From the NCBI RefSeq assembly GCF_004564355.1, contig NZ_CP038266.1:992001-1056000 (forward strand): 64,000 nt of DNA. The letters are read 5' to 3'. The position numbers and the translations under genes are program-made. Below, in pieces: positions 1 to 9,044 of this stretch. The stretch is from Microbacterium wangchenii (GTDB lineage: Bacteria > Actinomycetota > Actinomycetes > Actinomycetales > Microbacteriaceae). How positions within the stretch are numbered: the stretch's first letter is position 1; every line of letters starts with the position of its first letter. The notes under the pieces are model-generated. The model ran no database searches, was not told the origin of the DNA, and saw only the letters and a program-made list of their open reading frames with translations.

Positions 1-637
1 GATGCAGGAGTCCAGCTTCCTCGCCGGCTACCTCGCGGCGGCGTACTCCACCACGAAGACCATCGGCACCTACGGCGGTGACGACATCGAGTCGGTCACC
101 TCGTTCATGACCGGGTACTACAACGGCGCGAAGTACTACGAGCAGGAGACCGGCACCCCGATCACCATCGTGGGCTGGGATCCGGCCACCGGCACCGGCG
201 ACTTCGTCGGCGACTTCTCCAACACCGGCGTCGCCAAGACCTTCTCCGAGGGTCAGCTCGCCGCCGGCGCGGACGTCCTCTTCCCCGTCGCGGGCACGCT
301 GTTCACCGCCACGGCGGAGGCCATCCGTGAGGCCGGCACCGGCGTCATGCTGGGCGTGGACAAGGACATCGCCGTCACGCAGCCCGAGCTCGCCGACATC
401 ACCCTCACCTCGGTGGAGAAGCGCATGACCCAGCCCGTGCTGGACGTCATCACCGCCATCATCGAGAGCGACGAGTTCACCGCGGAGCCCTACGTCGGCA
501 CGCTGGAGAACGACGGCACCGCCCTGAGCGGCTTCGGCGACTTCGACAGCGAGATCCCGCAGGAGCTGAAGGACAAGCTCGACGAGCTCAAGCAGGCCAT
601 CATCGACGGGACGATCGACCCGCTCGCGGGCGCCTGA
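1..637 (+). CDS. BMP family ABC transporter substrate-binding protein, C-terminal part
   Basis: Only the last 211 residues are in the window; codons are read from base 2 and the signal peptide and N-terminal lobe lie off the left edge. The segment QESSFLAGYLAA, the stretch ending LFPVAGTLFTATAEAI, and GVDKD followed by LTSVEKRM are typical of the basic membrane protein (BMP/PnrA) family. These are lipid-anchored periplasm-side receptors that bind nucleosides. The ATPase and two permeases that follow are the matching BMP-type importer, and the salvage enzymes after them fit purine or pyrimidine nucleoside uptake. A hairpin at 654-697 lies between this gene and the ATPase gene, which suggests the receptor is made in excess over the membrane parts. 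The family call is secure; the exact ligand is inferred. Confidence 0.9.
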   Translation, partial: MQESSFLAGYLAAAYSTTKTIGTYGGDDIESVTSFMTGYYNGAKYYEQETGTPITIVGWDPATGTGDFVGDFSNTGVAKTFSEGQLAAGADVLFPVAGTLFTATAEAIREAGTGVMLGVDKDIAVTQPELADITLTSVEKRMTQPVLDVITAIIESDEFTAEPYVGTLENDGTALSGFGDFDSEIPQELKDKLDELKQAIIDGTIDPLAGA

Positions 638-653
638 CCCCTCGTCACACCCT

Positions 654-698
654 GGCACACGCCGGGGCGGCAGAGTCCGCCTCGGCGTGTGCCGTTTC
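654..698 (+). terminator. Hairpin terminator after the BMP receptor gene
   Basis: GGCACACGCCGGGG (654-667) pairs with CCTCGGCGTGTGCC (680-693) as a 14-bp stem with one G.U pair and a 12-nt loop, followed by the short T run GTTTC. It could be a partial terminator that lowers expression of the downstream transporter genes relative to the receptor. Confidence 0.65.
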
Positions 699-727
699 AC
701 GCCGGTTCCGGCAGGATGGGTCGCACC

Positions 728-2224
728 ATGAAACTCGAGCTCCGCGGGATCACGAAGCGGTTCGGACCGCTCGTGGCCAACGACGCCGTCGACCTCACCG
801 TCGAGTCAGGGCAGATCCACGCCCTGCTGGGGGAGAATGGCGCCGGCAAGTCGACCCTCATGAACGTGCTGTTCGGTCTCTATCAGCCCGATGAGGGCGA
901 GATCCTCCTGGACGACGTCCCGCAGCACTTCTCCGGGCCCGGCCAGGCGATGGCCGCCGGCATCGGGATGGTGCATCAGCACTTCATGCTGATCCCCGTC
1001 TTCACCGTGGCAGAGAACGTGATCCTCGGCCATGAGCCCAGCCGCGGCGGGGTCCTGGACCTGCCGGCGGCACGGGCTCTCGTGCGGGAGATCTCCGACC
1101 GGTTCGGGTTCGACATCGACCCGGATGCGGTCGTCGGCGACCTGCCCGTCGGTGCTCAGCAGCGCGTGGAGATCATCAAGGCCCTCGCCCGTGATGCTCG
1201 CGTGCTCGTCCTGGACGAGCCCACCGCCGTCCTCACCCCGCAGGAGACCGACGAGCTGATGGCGACGATGCGCCGCCTCGCCGACGGCGGCACCTCCATC
1301 GTCTTCATCACCCACAAGCTCCGCGAAGTGCGCGCCGTCGCCGACACGATCACCGTCATCCGGCTCGGCCGGGTGGTGGGCGAAGCCGCCCCCACCGCCA
1401 CCAACGACGAGCTCGCCGCCCTCATGGTCGGGCGCGCCGTCGAGCTCACCGTGCACAAGGACCCGCCCCGGCTGGGCGCCGAGGCCCTCGTGGTGGAGAA
1501 CCTCACCGTCTTCGGTCCGGCCGGCGAACGCCTGCTCGACGACGTGTCGTTCACGATCCGCGCCGGCGAGGTGCTGGCCGTGGCCGGCGTGCAGGGCAAC
1601 GGCCAGACCGAGCTCACCGAGGCCCTCGTGGGCCTGCGCGACCGCGTGCAGGGCAGCATCCGCCTCGACGGTCAGGAGCTCTCCTCCGCGCACGTGCGTC
1701 ACGTGCTGGACAGCGGTGTGGGATTCGTCCCGGAAGACCGCAAGGTCGACGGGCTCGTCGCCGAGTTCACGGTCGCCGAGAACCTCATGCTCGACCGCTC
1801 CTTCGCCGGCCCGTTCACGAAGGGCCCGGCCATCGACTTCGCCCACCGCGACCGGTTCGCCGACGAGGCGATCGCCGAATTCGACATCCGCACGCCGCAC
1901 CGCGACGTCCTGGTCGGGCGCCTGTCCGGCGGCAACCAGCAGAAGGTGGTGCTGGCCCGCGAACTGGGGCGCGACCTCAAGCTCTTCGTGGCCTCCCAGC
2001 CCACGCGGGGGGTGGATGTGGGGTCCATCGAGTTCATCCACGAGCGCATCGTGCAGATCCGCGACTCGGGCATCCCCGTGCTGATCATCTCCACCGAGCT
2101 GGACGAGGTGGTCGCCCTCGCCGACCGGATCGCGGTCATGTACCGCGGCGCGATCATCGACATCGTCCCCGCCGACGCCCCGCGTGAGCGCCTCGGCCGC
2201 CTCATGGCAGGAGTGCACGAATGA
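728..2224 (+). CDS. BMP-type nucleoside ABC transporter, ATP-binding protein (two ABC domains)
   Basis: A 498-residue protein with two nucleotide-binding domains in tandem, as in the sugar/nucleoside importers of the RbsA/YufO type. The first domain has Walker A GENGAGKST (about 35-43), Q-loop VHQHF, signature region LPVGAQQRVEI and Walker B VLVLDEPTAVL. The second has the degenerate P-loop GVQGNGQTEL, LSGGNQQKV and ASQPTRGVD, where Gln replaces the usual Glu-side residues; such asymmetry is normal in this family. It powers uptake of the substrate delivered by the BMP receptor. I chose ATG 728, with AGGA about 11 nt upstream; in-frame ATG 716 is possible. Its stop overlaps the next start by 4 bp. 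Confidence 0.93.
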   Translation: MKLELRGITKRFGPLVANDAVDLTVESGQIHALLGENGAGKSTLMNVLFGLYQPDEGEILLDDVPQHFSGPGQAMAAGIGMVHQHFMLIPVFTVAENVILGHEPSRGGVLDLPAARALVREISDRFGFDIDPDAVVGDLPVGAQQRVEIIKALARDARVLVLDEPTAVLTPQETDELMATMRRLADGGTSIVFITHKLREVRAVADTITVIRLGRVVGEAAPTATNDELAALMVGRAVELTVHKDPPRLGAEALVVENLTVFGPAGERLLDDVSFTIRAGEVLAVAGVQGNGQTELTEALVGLRDRVQGSIRLDGQELSSAHVRHVLDSGVGFVPEDRKVDGLVAEFTVAENLMLDRSFAGPFTKGPAIDFAHRDRFADEAIAEFDIRTPHRDVLVGRLSGGNQQKVVLARELGRDLKLFVASQPTRGVDVGSIEFIHERIVQIRDSGIPVLIISTELDEVVALADRIAVMYRGAIIDIVPADAPRERLGRLMAGVHE

Positions 2225-3483
2225 GCCAGGCGCAGACGGACCCGGCGGCGACCGAGCAGCCCCCGCGCACCCGCCCCTCCCTGGGCGACGTGCTGCACGA
2301 CATCGCCTCGGGCGGAATCGTCCGCACCGCGGCGGCGATCGTGCTCTCGCTGGTGGTCGCCTCGGTGCTGATCGTCGTCACCAACCAAGACGTCGGGCGC
2401 ACGCTGCCGTACTTCTTCTCCCGCCCCACCGACTTCCTCCAGGCGGCCGGCCAGGCGATCGGCGACGCGTATGCGGCGCTGTTCCGCGGCTCGATCTACA
2501 ACTACACGGCGTCCTCGGCGGAGTCGGCGATCCGTCCGCTGCTGGAATCGCTGCGCTTCGCCGGCCCGCTCATCGCGGCGGGGCTGGGTGTGGCGCTGAC
2601 CTTCCGTGCGGGCCTGTTCAACATCGGCGGCCAGGGCCAGATGGTCATCGCCGCGATCTGGGCGGCGTGGGCGTCGTTCCAGCTGCACCTGCCCTACGGA
2701 CTGCACCTCGTCGTGGCGATCCTCTTCGGGCTCGTCGGTGCCGCGATCTGGGCCGGCATCGCCGGGTTCCTCAAGGCGGCCACCGGTGCCCACGAGGTCA
2801 TCGTGACGATCATGATGAACTACATCGCGGTGTCGCTGGCGACCTTCCTGATGCGCACGCCGGTGCTGCACGACATGGACTCCGGCAACAACCCCACCAC
2901 CCGGCCGCCGGATCCCACCGCCGTCTTCCCGCGGATCTTCGCGGAGTTCGACCTGCGGTGGAGCTTCGTGCTGTGCATCGTGGCCGTGGGAGTGTTCTGG
3001 TGGCTCATGGAGCGCTCGTCGCTCGGCTTCCGGTTGCGGATGGTGGGGCTGAACCCCGATGCGGCCCGCACCGCCGGCGTCGACGTCAAGCGCATGTACA
3101 TCGTCGCGATGGTGCTGTCGGGCATGTTCATCGGGGTGGCGGGGCTCAACCAGGCCCTCGGCCGCGACGGCAACTTCGGCCCGACCATCGACGCCGGCAT
3201 CGGCTTCGACGCCATCACCGTGGCGCTGCTCGGCGGCTCGCGTGCCGGCGGCGTGCTGCTGGCCGGGCTCCTGTTCGGGATGCTGCGGGCCGCTGGCCCC
3301 ACCATGCAGCTGGCCGACGTGGCCCCCGAGATCCTCGGCGTCATCCAGGGGCTCATCGTGCTGTTCATCGCCGCGCCGCCGCTCGTGCGGGCGATCTTCC
3401 GGTTCCTGCCGGTGCCCCGCGAGGTCACAGAGCTGAACACCGGCCGCAAACCGCAGCTCGAGGCGAAGGAGGCGGGACAGTGA
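2221..3483 (+). CDS. BMP-type nucleoside ABC transporter, permease 1
   Basis: A 420-residue membrane protein of the branched-chain/ribose/nucleoside permease family (BPD_transp_2). After a polar N-terminal tail of about 30 residues there is a run of hydrophobic segments. The conserved family part FNIGGQGQMVIAA (near residue 138) and LGGSRAGGVLLAGLLFGML near the C-terminus are seen. It pairs with the second permease, encoded directly downstream, to form the transmembrane channel of the nucleoside importer. The ATG overlaps the ATPase stop (ATGA), and its own stop overlaps the next gene's GTG (GTGA), so the genes are translationally coupled. Substrate specificity cannot be read from the sequence alone; the operon context points to nucleosides. 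Confidence 0.92.
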   Translation: MSQAQTDPAATEQPPRTRPSLGDVLHDIASGGIVRTAAAIVLSLVVASVLIVVTNQDVGRTLPYFFSRPTDFLQAAGQAIGDAYAALFRGSIYNYTASSAESAIRPLLESLRFAGPLIAAGLGVALTFRAGLFNIGGQGQMVIAAIWAAWASFQLHLPYGLHLVVAILFGLVGAAIWAGIAGFLKAATGAHEVIVTIMMNYIAVSLATFLMRTPVLHDMDSGNNPTTRPPDPTAVFPRIFAEFDLRWSFVLCIVAVGVFWWLMERSSLGFRLRMVGLNPDAARTAGVDVKRMYIVAMVLSGMFIGVAGLNQALGRDGNFGPTIDAGIGFDAITVALLGGSRAGGVLLAGLLFGMLRAAGPTMQLADVAPEILGVIQGLIVLFIAAPPLVRAIFRFLPVPREVTELNTGRKPQLEAKEAGQ

Positions 3484-4763
3484 CCACGACCGCGCCCGTC
3501 GCCCCCGCCGCCGCGCCGCACACGGCCTCCCTCGCCCCGCGCGCGTGGCGAACGCCGATCCTCCTCGGCGCCCTCGCCCTCATCACACTGGTCTTCTTCG
3601 GCCTCCTCGGAACCGACGAGTCGGTGTCGTTCACGTGGTCCAGCCGCGGCGACGCCGTCCAGCTCGACCCCTTCGTCGCCTCCGCGCGCGTGATGGGGCT
3701 GGTGACCGGCGTGCTGGCCGTGGCCGCGGCGGCGTTCGCGTTCTGGCTCGCGGCGCGCCGCCGCAAGGTGCCGGTGTGGGTGACCCTCATCGTGGGCCTG
3801 GCGTTCCTCGTCGCGCTCGTGTCGTGGGTGGGCGCGGGCGGCTCGGTGCCGGTGATCTTCCTCCTCACCGGCACGATCGCCCTGTCCACGCCGCTGGTGT
3901 TCGGGGCGATCGCCGGTGTCATCGGCGAACGCGTCGGCATCGTGAACATCGCGATCGAGGGCCAGCTGCTGGCGGGCGCGTGCACCGCGGCCATGGTGGC
4001 CTCGGCCACCGGCAACCAGATCCTGGCGCTGGTGGCGGCGATGGTCTCCGGCGCCCTCATCGCGATGGTGCTCGCCTGGTTCGCCATCAGCTACCTCGTC
4101 GATCAGGTGGTCGTCGGCGTCGTGCTCATCGGCCTGGTCACCGCGGTGACCAACTTCCTCTACTCGGCGGTGCTGTCACCCAACTCCGCCACGCTGAACG
4201 ACCCCGGCACGCTGCCGCGCATCGCCATCCCGCTCCTGTCCGAGATCCCCGTTCTCGGACCGGTGCTGTTCGAGCAGCGCCTGACGACCTACATCATGTT
4301 CCTGCTGGTGCCGCTGGCGTGGTTCGTGCTCTTCCGCACCACGTGGGGCCTGCGCATCCGCGCCCTCGGGGAGCACCCCCTGGCGGCGGACACGGTCGGC
4401 ATCAACGTCAACCGCTGGCGATTCTGGACGGTGACCGTGGCGGGCCTGGTCGCGGGCCTCGGCGGGGCCACCCTCACGATCGGCTCCGTGGGCGCCTTCG
4501 TCCGGGAGATGAGCGCAGGCCAGGGGTTCATCGCGCTGGCCGCCGTCATCCTCGGGCGGTGGAACCCGTGGGGCGCGGCGATCGCGGCGCTGCTGTTCGG
4601 GTTCGCGAGCAACTTCCGCATCTGGGCCGGTCAGGCCGGATCCCAGGTTCCCACCGACATCATCGAGATGGTGCCCTATGTGGTGACCATCGTGGCCGTG
4701 GCGATCGTGGCCGGCCGGGTCATCGGCCCCAGGGCCGCCGGCAAACCGTACATCAAGGAGTGA
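3480..4763 (+). CDS. BMP-type nucleoside ABC transporter, permease 2
   Basis: A 427-residue membrane protein, the second permease of the importer. The segment IVNIAIEGQLLAGA (near residue 155) is the counterpart of the FNIGGQGQM segment of permease 1, and LGRWNPWGAAIAALLFGF marks the conserved C-terminal part. The N-terminal region up to about residue 130 adds extra hydrophobic segments and is less conserved. The GTG start overlaps the permease 1 stop by 4 bp. AAGGAG at 4755-4760, inside the 3' end, is the ribosome binding site of the cytidine deaminase gene. The protein acts in the cytoplasmic membrane with permease 1 and two ATPase domains. Confidence 0.92.
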   Translation: MTTTAPVAPAAAPHTASLAPRAWRTPILLGALALITLVFFGLLGTDESVSFTWSSRGDAVQLDPFVASARVMGLVTGVLAVAAAAFAFWLAARRRKVPVWVTLIVGLAFLVALVSWVGAGGSVPVIFLLTGTIALSTPLVFGAIAGVIGERVGIVNIAIEGQLLAGACTAAMVASATGNQILALVAAMVSGALIAMVLAWFAISYLVDQVVVGVVLIGLVTAVTNFLYSAVLSPNSATLNDPGTLPRIAIPLLSEIPVLGPVLFEQRLTTYIMFLLVPLAWFVLFRTTWGLRIRALGEHPLAADTVGINVNRWRFWTVTVAGLVAGLGGATLTIGSVGAFVREMSAGQGFIALAAVILGRWNPWGAAIAALLFGFASNFRIWAGQAGSQVPTDIIEMVPYVVTIVAVAIVAGRVIGPRAAGKPYIKE

Positions 4764-4764
4764 C

Positions 4765-5183
4765 GTGACCGACATCCACTGGGACGAGCTGCGTTCGGCC
4801 GCGACCGACGCCATGCAGCGGGCCTACGCCCCCTACTCGCGCTACAAGGTCGGTGCCGCCGCGCTCGTCAGCGACGGTCGCATCGTCTCGGGCTGCAACG
4901 TGGAGAACGCCTCGTACGGCGTGGGCCTGTGCGCCGAATGCGGGCTCGTGTCCGACCTGCACATGTCCGGCGGCGGCCAGCTGGTGGCCTTCGTGTGCGT
5001 CAACGGCGAGGGGCAGACCATCATGCCGTGCGGCCGGTGCCGGCAGCTGCTGTTCGAGCACGCCATCCCGGGGATGCTGCTGGAGACGGTATCGGGCATC
5101 CGCACGATCGACGAGGTGCTGCCCGACGCGTTCGGGCCGCGTGACCTCGACGTCCGGCAGACGCGCAGCGAGGACGCCGGGAG

Positions 5184-5187
<4 letters not shown>
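4765..5187 (+). CDS. cdd: Cytidine deaminase
   Basis: A 140-residue enzyme of the small zinc-dependent tetrameric cytidine deaminase type. It converts cytidine and deoxycytidine to uridine and deoxyuridine. The substrate-binding CNVENASYG (44-52), the zinc ligand with catalytic Glu in CAEC (56-59; normally CAER, so Cys at the fourth place is a slight variant), and PCGRC (88-92) with the other two zinc cysteines are all present. GTG 4765 is preceded by AAGGAG at a 4-nt spacing. The ATG of deoA overlaps its stop. It follows the nucleoside importer directly, so imported cytidine can feed straight into deamination and then phosphorolysis. Confidence 0.95.
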
Positions 5188-6494
<1,307 letters not shown>

Positions 6495-6516
6495 CCACCG
6501 CCCCCCGGAGGAACCC

Positions 6517-7638
6517 ATGGCTATCGATCCCGACGGCGACACCCGCATCCAGGGGCGGTCGCTGCGCGCGCTGCCCAAGGTGTCGCTGCACGACCACCTC
6601 GACGGCGGCGTGCGTCCCGCGACCGTGCTCGACCTCGCCGATGCCGCAGGGCTCGAACTGCCCGCATCCGACGTCGACGGCCTCGCCGACTGGTTCGCCG
6701 AGCAGGGCGATTCCGGCTCGCTCGAGGAATACCTGAGGACCTTCGAGGTGACCGTCGGGGTCACCCAGTCCCGCGCGGCGCTCACGCGCGTCGCGCGCGA
6801 ATTCGTCGAGGATCTCGCCGCAGACGGCGTCATCTACGGCGAGGTCCGGTGGGCACCCGAACAGCACGTGACCGGCGGGCTCACCCTCGAGGAGGCCGTC
6901 GAGGCCGTGCAGGAGGGCATCGAAGAGGGTGAGGACGCCGCGCAGGACGCCGGCCGCGACATCCGCGTCAGCCAGCTGCTCACCGCGATGCGTCACACCG
7001 ACCGGTCACTGGAGATCGCACGCCTCGCGGTGGACTGGCGCGACCGCGGCGTCGTCGGGTTCGACATCGCCGGGCCCGAGGACGGCTTCCTCCCGGCCCG
7101 CCACCGGGCGGCGTTCGACCACCTCGCGGAGGAGTTCTTCCCCGTGACGGTGCACGCCGGCGAAGGCGCCGGGCTCGACAGCATCCGTTCGGCGCTGCTG
7201 GACGGCCGCGCCCTGCGGCTCGGGCACGGCGTGCGCATCGCGGAGGACCTCGACGTCATCGACCGTGAGGGCGACGAGGTGCGAGTGCACCTCGGCGAGC
7301 TCGCGCGGTGGGTGCGCGACCGTGAGATCGCGCTGGAGCTGTCGCCGTCGTCGAATCTGCAGACCGGTGCCGTCGCGGCGTGGGGAACGACGCTGGAGGA
7401 CCACCCGTTCGACCTGCTGTACCAGCTCGGATTCGCGGTGACGGTCAACGTCGACAACCGCACGATGAGTCGCACGTCGCTCACGCGCGAGCTCGCGCTG
7501 CTCGCGGAGGCCTTCGACTACGGGCTGGATGACGTGGAGGCCTTCCAGCTGAACGCCGCTGCCGCCTCGTTCCTGCCGATCGAGGAGCGCGAGGAGCTGA
7601 TCGACATCATCTCCGACGCCTTCGCCCGCCGCCGCTGA
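6517..7638 (+). CDS. add: Adenosine deaminase
   Basis: A 373-residue metal-dependent deaminase that turns adenosine and deoxyadenosine into inosine forms. Visible motifs: the metal-binding HDHLDGG (25-31), HAGEG near residue 212 with the third metal His and catalytic Glu, LGHG near 235, SPSSN near 274 and the terminal metal Asp in VNVDNR, the form usual in actinobacteria. I chose ATG 6517 because GGAGG at 6507-6511 sits 5 nt upstream; longer reading frames to the left would run through deoA. It is the last gene of the nucleoside operon. The purine nucleoside phosphorylase gene at 19897 would take inosine further. Confidence 0.94.
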   Translation: MAIDPDGDTRIQGRSLRALPKVSLHDHLDGGVRPATVLDLADAAGLELPASDVDGLADWFAEQGDSGSLEEYLRTFEVTVGVTQSRAALTRVAREFVEDLAADGVIYGEVRWAPEQHVTGGLTLEEAVEAVQEGIEEGEDAAQDAGRDIRVSQLLTAMRHTDRSLEIARLAVDWRDRGVVGFDIAGPEDGFLPARHRAAFDHLAEEFFPVTVHAGEGAGLDSIRSALLDGRALRLGHGVRIAEDLDVIDREGDEVRVHLGELARWVRDREIALELSPSSNLQTGAVAAWGTTLEDHPFDLLYQLGFAVTVNVDNRTMSRTSLTRELALLAEAFDYGLDDVEAFQLNAAAASFLPIEEREELIDIISDAFARRR

Positions 7639-7727
7639 CCCGGCCCGGTGGCTGCGGCCGGTCGGGCCGGTGCGGGTGCGGCCGGCCCGCGCTGCCGGCC
7701 CGCTGCTGCCCGCTGCTGCCGCTCTCG
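7639..7727. other. GC-rich intergenic stretch after add
   Basis: This short gap is dominated by repeated GCCGG/CCGGC words and CGCTGCTGCC tandem copies (7701-7720). GCGGCCGGTCGGGCCGG and GTGCGGCCGGCCCGC can fold on each other, so it may end transcription of the nucleoside operon. There is no T tract, and I see no gene. Confidence 0.4.
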
Positions 7728-7809
7728 CCCGAACTCCTCAATGGCGACGCATCCACCGCCGGTTCGGCCGGTTTTCCCCGCGGCGGCGCGAAGTCTTGAG
7801 GAGTTCGGG
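7728..7809. repeat. 82-bp palindromic element, copy A
   Basis: The element begins with CCCGAACTCCTCA (7728-7740) and ends with the exact inverted copy TGAGGAGTTCGGG (7797-7809). The 56-bp interior differs from copies B and C but again holds an inner palindrome (CCGGTTCGGCCGG, and CGCCG opposite CGGCG). It overlaps the 3' end of the DUF559-type gene and supplies its last codons and stop. Confidence 0.8.
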
Positions 7810-8655
7810 GAAGCCGGAGGCGTCCCGAGCCGCGAGGACTGCCTTCATCGCGGCGACGACGTCCTCGTACCGGAACAGGATGTCCTCGGCGACGGGGCGC
7901 ACGGTGGTGTAGCCGAGCGCCGCGGCGGCCAGGTCGCGGCGACGATCGCGCCGTTGCGCCTCCCACCCTTCGTGATAGGCGCGACTGTCGCACTCGACGA
8001 TGAGCCAGCCGTCGATCACGAGGTCGACCCGGCCCACCGTGGGGATCCGCACCTGCACGTCGACGCGGCATCCGAGCGCCCGGAGGAGGAGGCGCATCAG
8101 GGTCTCCGGACCGGATTCGCTCCGTTTGTCCAGGAGGCCGCGGAGGGCCCGATAGCGGAGGGGCAACCGGGCGAAGATGCCGGCGATGTCGGCCTCATCC
8201 ACCACACCGAGATGCCACGCGGAGTCGAGGGTGGCGACGGCATCCCGGGGAGCCTGGCACCGTACGGCCTGGGCGAGGGCCTCGATGATGTCGGCGGCGA
8301 GGGTGTGCGATGCCCCGGTGGAGGGACGCCAGTGCGGCACCGCCTCGACGGGGCGAGGTGGGAGCCGGCTCGCGCCGTTGTCGAACTGCACGTGCAGCGT
8401 CGCGACGGAACGGACGAACACGCCGAGGAGGGCGAGCAGAGTGACGCAGTCCAGCCGCCCGCCCAGGCGTGCTGCCTCCAGGAGCGGGGCGGGCAGATCG
8501 CCGGGAGCGTAGCGACCTTGGCGCACCCGGATCAGGCGACCGAGGTCGACCATCGCACGGAGCTGCACCTTGGTCCAGCCGGCGGCCCGCAGCTCCGCTG
8601 TCCGCCAGAACCGCGCCGCGAGGACCGGCACCACCTCGGGATCTGCTGTCGTCAT
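7738..8655 (-). CDS. AbiEi N-terminal / DUF559-type endonuclease-like protein
   Basis: A 305-residue protein. The N-terminus (about 1-50: ARFWRTAELRAAGWTKVQL, then RVRQGRYA) looks like the winged-helix AbiEi antitoxin domain. The C-terminal third has a restriction-endonuclease-like fold of the DUF559/Vsr kind: VDLVIDGWLIVECDSRAYHEG, where the spaced D...E-x-D pattern could bind metal, followed by QRRDRRRDLAAAALGYTTVR. Such genes are common and often multi-copy in Microbacteriaceae; their role is not known and no partner toxin gene is beside it. I chose ATG 8653-8655 as the first start that gives the family N-terminus. The last 27 or so residues (after FPELLK) are encoded by palindromic element A. 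Confidence 0.75.
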   Translation of the reverse strand: MTTADPEVVPVLAARFWRTAELRAAGWTKVQLRAMVDLGRLIRVRQGRYAPGDLPAPLLEAARLGGRLDCVTLLALLGVFVRSVATLHVQFDNGASRLPPRPVEAVPHWRPSTGASHTLAADIIEALAQAVRCQAPRDAVATLDSAWHLGVVDEADIAGIFARLPLRYRALRGLLDKRSESGPETLMRLLLRALGCRVDVQVRIPTVGRVDLVIDGWLIVECDSRAYHEGWEAQRRDRRRDLAAAALGYTTVRPVAEDILFRYEDVVAAMKAVLAARDASGFPELLKTSRRRGENRPNRRWMRRH

Positions 8656-8755
8656 CCCCCCAACCAACCGCGGCGACGCCCTTCGGGGTGGGGGACGGCA
8701 CGCATTCGTGGATGAGGGCGCTCGAACCGTACCTGGGGAGGAGTCCCCGCCACTT

Positions 8756-8837
8756 CCCGAACTCCTCAAGAACGGGTGGGAGGCGGGCGGAGAAGGACCG
8801 TATCGGTCTCTTCGCCCGCGAATCTGAGGAGTTCGGG
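8756..8837. repeat. 82-bp palindromic element, copy B
   Basis: CCCGAACTCCTCA (8756-8768) and TGAGGAGTTCGGG (8825-8837) are perfect 13-bp inverted ends. The interior carries a second hairpin, GCGGGCG...GACCG-TAT-CGGTC...CGCCCGC, so the whole element can fold into a nested cruciform or RNA hairpin. Total length is exactly that of copies A and C. Confidence 0.85.
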
Positions 8838-8915
8838 ATGCGTCGAGACGTCGACGCAGTCGCGCGGGGGCGCGGCGCGCGGAGGCGGACGGGGGGGTGA
8901 CGCGGCTCGCCCCGT

Positions 8916-8997
8916 GCCGAACTCCTCACATCCGCGCCCGCAGGGGGTGCGGAAAGGCCGGATCGGGCCGATCCGCGCCGGAATTGAGGAGTTCGGG
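8916..8997. repeat. 82-bp palindromic element, copy C
   Basis: GCCGAACTCCTCA (8916-8928) and TGAGGAGTTCGGG (8985-8997) form the ends, with 12 of 13 bp paired. The interior has CGGATCG-GGC-CGATCCG as inner palindrome. Length is again 82 bp. Confidence 0.85.
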
Positions 8998-9044
8998 AAG
9001 TGCGGAGGCCGAGAGGCAGAGGAGGGCGGCGGAGGGAGGAGGCG

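Larger units (their letters stand above)
8656..9044. other. Intergenic stretch with two palindromic elements and no gene
   Basis: This 389-bp gap holds copies B and C of the 82-bp element. Between and around them the sequence is G-rich low-complexity (for example 8868-8900 and 9003-9044). Reading frames here are short and lack normal codon use. I find no gene. Confidence 0.6.

Noticed and set aside
1501..2100. Degenerate second ATP-binding domain in the importer ATPase as possible decay
   Set aside because: Loss of a standard Walker A in the second domain is normal for BMP- and ribose-type two-domain ATPases.
806..2218. Long open frame on the minus strand opposite the ABC ATPase gene
   Set aside because: It has no recognisable domain, its composition is rich in His, Asp and Arg, and it lies wholly opposite a well-supported gene. 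Long antisense frames are expected at this GC content.
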